A DNA stretch of 64,000 nt, taken from contig JNEU01001088.1 in assembly GCA_000697475.1 (NCBI GenBank), positions 1 through 64,000 on the forward strand, read 5' to 3'. The notes beneath the pieces were generated by a model. It made no database searches, was not told where the DNA came from, and saw only the letters and a list, made by a program, of their open reading frames with translations. Each line of letters begins with the position of its first letter. The first letter of the stretch is position 1. Both the position numbers and the translations under genes were made by a program. Below, in pieces: positions 58,211 through 64,000 of the stretch. Source of the DNA: Lichtheimia corymbifera B2541. Taxonomy: Eukaryota; Mucoromycota; Mucoromycetes; Mucorales; Lichtheimiaceae.

Positions 58211-61037
58211 TTATGCGGAGGCGGCAACCTTTTCGCTAATGAGATTAAGGGCACTGCCCTTTTGGAACCACTCGATTTGATCCACGCTCATGGTGTGTTT
58301 GGCGTCAATAGTGACCTTGGAACCATCAGGCTTGGTGACAATCAATTGAACTGGTTTGCCAGGTGCGATATCCTTAACACCCTTGGTCTCAATCACATCA
58401 CCACCGGCGATCTTTTCATAATCATTCTCGTTGGCAAAAGTAAGTGGCAAGACACCTTGCTTCTTGAGATTGGTTTCGTGGATACGTGCAAATGATCGAG
58501 AAATGATGACTGGACAACCGAGATAACGCACTTGAAGAGCAGCGTGTTCACGTGCAGAACCTTCACCATAGTTGTGCTGTATCATTTTAGATATTAATCT
58601 GTGTTGCCCTTTTCCCACTATGGTTTTTGCATTTACTTACATCAGCTACCACCATCCATGAAATATCTTGGCTCTTGTAGCTCTTTGCAACAGCAGGAAT
58701 GGTATCTTCCTTGCCATTGGTAACATCTTGCACCAAGTTGACTTGACCGTTATCAGCATTCACAGCACCAATCAATGTATTCTCGGCAATGTTTTCAAGA
58801 TGACCCTTATACTTGAGCCATGGACCAGCAGCAGAAATGTGATCAGTGGTACACTTGCCTTGAACCTTGACAAGTACACGCACATCCTTGAACTCTTGAC
58901 CATTCCATGCTTCAAATGGCTCAAGCACCTGAAGACGATTGGAGGTAGGTGAAACAACGACATCCACCGAAGGGTCGGCAGTAGGTGTAGGCGAAGGTGG
59001 TTCATAGGTATCACGACCCATCTCGAAACCTTGTTGAGGAAGGTCATTGCCTTGAGGAGGTTGGAAACGGAATTCATTGCCATCCTTGTCAACCAAGCTA
59101 TCCACCATGGGGTTGAATGAAAGTTTGCCTGAGAATGCCATAGCTGTCACAAGCTAATCATCATCATCACATATGAGTGAGTTTATATTGATCCACCCCC
59201 TCTTCCTACCCTTACCTCTGGTGCAGCCAAAAAGTTCATGGTCTTGGGGTTACCATCGTTTCTGCTTCGGAAGTTACGGTTGAATGAAGTCATGATGGCA
59301 TTCTCTTCCTTCTTGTTCTTGTCAATATCAACACGCTTCCACTATTATTTGACATTGGTTTATCCATTGGTTGAACGTCCTCTTTTTTATCCTTGTCTTA
59401 CCTGACCAATACAAGGACCACAGGCATTGGCAAGCACTTGAGCGCCAACACCTTCAAAGATAGCGGTTTGACCATCACGTTCAATGGTAGCACGGATTTG
59501 CTCGGAACCAGGAGTGACCAAAAAGTTGGACTTTAAGGGGATGCCTGCTTTGCTAGCTTGTTCCACAATGGAGGCGGCACGTGACATATCCTGGTAAGAT
59601 GAGTTGGTGCAACTGCCAATAAGACCAGCAGATAATTCATCCTTCCATCCATTCTCCTTGACCACATCCTTGAACTTGGAAAGAGGTGTGCTCAAATCAG
59701 GGGTGAAGGGACCATTGATATGAGGCTCAACTTCGGAAAGGTTGATTTCAATGACCTTATCGTATTGACAACCTTGATCAGCAGCAAGATAATGAGCGTT
59801 GGCATCAGCTGCCTTTGCAACTTGGGAACGACCGGTGGCAGCAAGATAGGAGCGCATGCTGTTGGTGTAAGGGAACAAAGAGGTGGTGGCACCCACTTCA
59901 GCACCCATGTTGGTGATGGTAGCCATACCAGTGCAAGAAAGACTCTCCACACCTTCACCAAAGTATTCAATAATGTGACCAGTACCACCCTACGTATATA
60001 CTTCTATTAGTATCGATTTCTCTTTTGTGATTCTCTCAATCATCATCATTCACGTACCCGAACAGTGAGCAAACCAGCAAGCTTGAGGATCACATCCTTT
60101 GGACTAGCCCATGGGTTAAGTTGACCGGTCAATTTGACACCAATGACATTGGGTGCCTTGAGTTCCCAAGGAATATCGGCCATAGCATCCACGGCATCAG
60201 CACCACCAACACCAATAGCAACCATACCCAAACCACCTGCATTGGGAGTATGACTATCGGTACCCAACATCAAGCCACCAGGAGCTGCATAATTCTCAAG
60301 TACAATCTGGTGAATGATACCACTGCCAGGCTTCCAGAAAGCAATGCCGTATTTCTTGGCTGCACTCTCCAAAAAGTCAAAAATCTCCTTGTTCGTCACG
60401 ATAGAGGATGCCACATCCTTGTCGGCACCAGAGTAGGCCTCAATCAAGTGATCGCAGTGAATCGACGATGGAACAGCCGTGGTGCTCATGCCGGAAATCA
60501 TAAACTGAAGCAAGGCCATTTGAGCAGAGGCATCTGTAGTATACCTTTATGTTAATATTGACCCTCCCGTTTTCTCTTGTTGAACGATATACCTTGCATA
60601 GCAACACGATCTACATAAACAAAGGCCCAGTTAGTCAACCATCATTTATCCTTTCTCATTTTCCTTTTCTTCTCTTACCAGGTGACAACTTGAGATAGGT
60701 TTCACCACGGACAGGGATAGTTTCTTCAGGATTGGTCAAGTGAGCATAGACGATCTTTTCAGCCAAAGTGAGAGGTCGGTTGTCAAGGATACGACGCACA
60801 GTGGAGAGCTTTTCATTCAATTTGGTATAAGGAGGAGTGATAGAACGACAATCTTTTTCAACCACGGGTTTGATGGCAGCAGTGGCAAGTGTGCGATGGG
60901 CAGTAAGCCGGATAGGTGAAGAAGGGACCTGAGTTGAATAATTTAGCTGGGTGTGTTCTGCATTGATGGATGATCCTATATATATATCTTCATTTGGTAC
61001 TTACCCTTCGAAGGGTTTGTGAAAGATATGCGCTCAT
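58211..61037 (-). CDS. ACO1: Aconitate hydratase, mitochondrial
   Basis: Eight exons on minus: 61037-61005, 60928-60679, 60610-60593 (18 nt), 60533-60058, 59989-59402, 59341-59216, 59153-58641 and 58576-58211; 789 aa. It isomerises citrate to isocitrate in the TCA cycle. The N-terminus ([11 protein letters not shown], then [17 protein letters not shown]) is a mitochondrial presequence. Substrate and iron-sulfur features are present: [14 protein letters not shown], cluster ligands in [11 protein letters not shown] and ACGPCIGQ, and the C-terminal swivel domain [14 protein letters not shown] and [11 protein letters not shown]. Exon 3 is only 18 nt, coding about 6 residues (DRVAMQ), yet it is required to keep the family sequence. 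It is 255 bp downstream of the CDK stop on the same strand. Confidence 0.96.
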
Positions 61038-61292
61038 GAGTGGGGAAATAGAAGAGTGGGGAGGAGGAGTGTGAAGAGAGAGAGAAAGAGAAAAGGATAA
61101 AAGAAACTTGAATTGTTTGACACCTGTTGACGTTTTAGGGATCTCAAAGATGATCCAATTGGGGAAGGTAACAAATGATTGAAACACGGGCAGTCATAGT
61201 CTCCATCTCCGCTTCCAAGTGAGATTATCAGCAACATTTCTGATCCATATCGCACATGCAATCAATCGTGTTTGTTTATTCTCTCTTTTTGA

Positions 61293-63804
61293 TTACAGTG
61301 ATCCGCTCTTGACGGCCGTACGCTTTGTGGATATCTTTGTATCAGCTTGCTTTTGAGACTTTGCACCATTGTTGATTGCTGGAGGAGGTGGAGGTGCTGC
61401 TGCTGCTGCTGCTGCTGCTCCTTTTTGTCTTTTACGTTGCTTGGATTCAAACTCGTGCCAATCACCATTCACATCCAAGAGACTATAAAACATGGATTAA
61501 TATCATTGCCATCATCATTGTGATCACAACTTACTTTGCAGGCATCACGGCTTCTGGCTCCTCTTTGGTAAAGTAATCAAATTGCAATGCTTGTTCAGCT
61601 GTCGGCCGTTGCTCAGGATTCATGGAGAGCATCGCTTCTAACAACTCTAACGCACCAGGCGACATGGTTCTATTCACACCATCAATACGTGAGACGATTG
61701 CCTTTGACTAGGATCACATGTAACTTACTTTTCATACAGTTCTCTGAATTTGTTTGGGTATTGTTCCTTGGGTCGTACCAGATCGTACCATGGTAACTGT
61801 GTAATCGAAGGCCAGGTTTCTGTGGTAGGAGTTCCCATGGTCTTGTAAATAATATCAAGTTGTGTGATTTCATCCACACCATTGAAAACGGGCTTGCCAG
61901 CAAAAAATTCAATCATGATACAACTAAGTTATCAACCATCATTAGTGTCATTCTCTTTTCTTTTTCCACTCTTTTGGATATTTACCCTCCACTCCAAATG
62001 TCAACGGCAGGACCGTAAGCTGTTGCGCCTAACAAAAGTTCGGGAGGTCGATACCACAAAGTGATAACGCGATTGGTATAATCATGCGCAGAATTCCGTT
62101 GAAATACGCGTGCTAGGCCAAAATCGGCAATCTTGAGTTGACCTTTCTTATTGATCAAGAGGTTGGATCCTGTAGATCACCCATTCAGTCAGTCATGAGC
62201 TCGAATACAACCGTTCTTATACTCTCACCTTTGATATCTCGATGGAGGATCCCTTTTTGATGTAAGAATGCAAGACCTTGAAGCATTTGTTTGACTAAAG
62301 ACTTGGCATGCGCTGGTTCAAACTTGAAATTGGGATGGCTGAGAATACCCGAGAGATCATGATCCATGTATTCGAGCACCATATATACAGATCCTTTGGC
62401 TACCATGATCTCTTCAAGCTCCACGATACGTTCATGTTTTAATCGTTGCAGCAATTTGATTTCTCGCATGGCTGTGATTGGAAACTATAAGGCATGTTGT
62501 CAATATCACATCCACTCCTTGTGTGCGTGTATATATATCTTACCCCATCCTTGTCATTCTTCATCCTGATTCGTTTCAATGCGATCAAGTTGCCCGTTTT
62601 ACCATTACGTGCCTTGTACACCTTTCTAAATAATCATGTCAATAAAGGCACCCCTTTAATCCAATACACTCACTTACCCATAATTGCCTTCGCCGACTTG
62701 ACCAATCTTTTCAAACAAAAGGGCAGGGTCATCCGGTGTCTTTGTTGGATAACCGACATCATCCAATACTGTATCGGGTACTCCTCCCATAGACATAGAC
62801 TCATTCCAGTGGCGTGGATCGATTTTTGCAGGTGGTGGTGAGGGTGGACGCTGTATTGATTTTGTATTATTGTCTTCCACTGGCCAAGGCGATGAAGAAG
62901 GTGGTTGTGAAGGTGGTTGTGGAACAGGCAATGCATGTTGTTGTTGAGAAGAAGAGTCATTGGAAGAAGGTGGAGGTGGAGGTACAGCGCCAGATGATGA
63001 CTTGTCATAGTAGCCTTGATAATACGAGTGATAATAAGCAGCGGCTGCAGCAGCACCTTCGGATGAATTATAATAGGCTGCATAATCATAATCAGACCAC
63101 CCATTATTATTCCATTGATTGTCCTTGCTACCACCATAATATTCATTCCATTGTTGCTGATAAAGTGATTGATCGGTACTTGGCACTTGCATAACCATAG
63201 TAGATTGGGGAACAGAGGCTGAAGGAGGTAATGGTTGTTGTTGTTGAGAAGAAGATTGTGATGAAGTAGTCGTAGGTGGATGAGAAGAAGAAGGAGGAGG
63301 AGGAGGAGGTGGTACTGCTGTTGTTGCTGTTACGGATGAAGAGGATGGTGTTGTTGTGGTAGGCGGATGATGTGATGATGATGATGATGATGATGGCTGT
63401 TGTTGTTCATGATCATTGGTAGTTCTTCGTCGTTCATGCCTACTACTACGATGGTATCTATCGTCATTACGTCGACTACTGCTGCTGCTACTGCCATGAT
63501 CATGATAAGACGACCGGTTGCTGCTGCTACTCTTCCTTTCTCGACTAGACCGCCTCGAATAAGATCGCCGTCGTGACCGATCGTAGTCATGGCGCGAATA
63601 TCGACTTGACTCGTCTCCATAATTCCTACGCTTCTCATGTCGATGGCTGCGGTGTCGATCGTATTCGTCTCTCGATCGTTTACTTCCTGAGCGACCATCG
63701 AGTGATTCTCGGCGTTTGTCGTGATGCTTGCTGGTGGCAGGCGATTCGGGTGTTGCTATATTACTCTGGCCTGTCGCCTTTGAAGAACTTGATTGTCGTT
63801 CCAT
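61293..63804 (-). CDS. CDK12/CTK1-type RNA polymerase II CTD kinase
   Basis: Seven exons on minus: 63804-62678, 62625-62544, 62484-62229, 62169-61986, 61923-61729, 61669-61535 and 61482-61293; 722 aa. It is a cyclin-dependent Ser/Thr kinase. The glycine loop [11 protein letters not shown] starts near residue 367, followed by ALKRIRM (Lys), the cyclin-binding helix PITAMRE, HRDIKGSNLL, DFGLA and [17 protein letters not shown] groups it with Ctk1 and CDK12/13, which phosphorylate Ser2 of the RNA polymerase II tail with a cyclin K/T-type partner. The first 340 residues are unusual for a fungal Ctk1: an RS-rich, His-rich segment (about residues 35-130), a Gln/Pro/Ser-rich region and a poly-Ala run in a Tyr-rich stretch. 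A second poly-Ala/Pro tract sits at the C-terminus. Confidence 0.95.
61398..61421. repeat. (GCT)n repeat coding poly-Ala in the CDK tail
   Basis: Eight GCT/GCA-type codons in a row on minus, in the last exon of the kinase gene. Next to it is a poly-Pro stretch. Confidence 0.85.
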
Positions 63805-64000
63805 GCGTAGGAATGGTATATGTAGTTATAGATAAACAAAGAGAAACAGTATACGCTATTGAACGAAAAAGAACGGTTGACCAGGCAATGTGGAATGAGA
63901 GAGCCCATTCACTTATATACGCGGTTCGGCCCTTGTGACTTGCCTATGCAGCCATGCAACTCATTCACTCCCACTCACTCACTCTGCCTCCCACTTATCG

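Overview
The window reads as nuclear DNA of a filamentous fungus, most likely Mucoromycota (Mucorales-like). Nearly every gene is split by short introns (about 45-100 nt, roughly 110 in total). The gene set is fungal: KRE2-type mannosyltransferase, trehalose phosphorylase, allantoicase, CP2/grainyhead factor and Ctk1-like kinase. The phylum is inferred from gene style and P450 type, not from a marker gene. Gene models were built by hand from reading frame, splice signals and phase agreement. No alignment or search was run.

Layout: (1) 1-7157 has few genes. It holds a perfect-length 254-nt inverted repeat with a coding-like arm (1-662), tRNA-Val(AAC) at 1557-1630, and a dispersed composite repeat (block A at 2804-3990 and 5336-6770, tandem array at 4005-4985). 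The same composite recurs 52 kb away at 56130-57565. (2) 7158-13881 is a P450 / aldo-keto reductase / P450 locus. The two P450s are duplicates; the first is intact and the second carries a 10-nt deletion with an in-frame stop. (3) 14176-20167 holds a CH-like domain protein, the 2-oxoglutarate dioxygenase TPA1/OGFOD1, a sugar nucleotidylyltransferase and an MTFP1-like protein. (4) 20516-24018 holds trehalose phosphorylase and a THEM2-like thioesterase, both on minus. (5) 25833-32369 is a plus-strand run: GT15 mannosyltransferase, PP2A leucine carboxyl methyltransferase, succinate dehydrogenase flavoprotein and an Emi1/DUF3128 protein. (6) 32487-40260 is a minus-strand run: C2H2 zinc-finger protein, DENN-domain protein with an embedded C1-like finger, and allantoicase. 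(7) 41293-46255 is a P4-ATPase flippase. (8) 47324-52261, minus: a CYP52/86-clan P450 and a CP2 transcription factor. (9) 52262-58210 is gene-poor and repeat-bearing. (10) 58211-63804, minus: mitochondrial aconitase and a CDK12/Ctk1-type kinase with an RS-rich N-terminus.

Most genes are unrelated housekeeping loci. Exceptions are the P450-AKR-P450 group, which could act together in oxidation and reduction of a metabolite. SDHA, Emi1-like, aconitase and MTFP1 are all mitochondrial but not operon-like. No CRISPR array, rRNA, recognisable transposase or viral gene was seen. Three introns use GC-AG borders (27558-27639, 37150-37084, 36518-36460).
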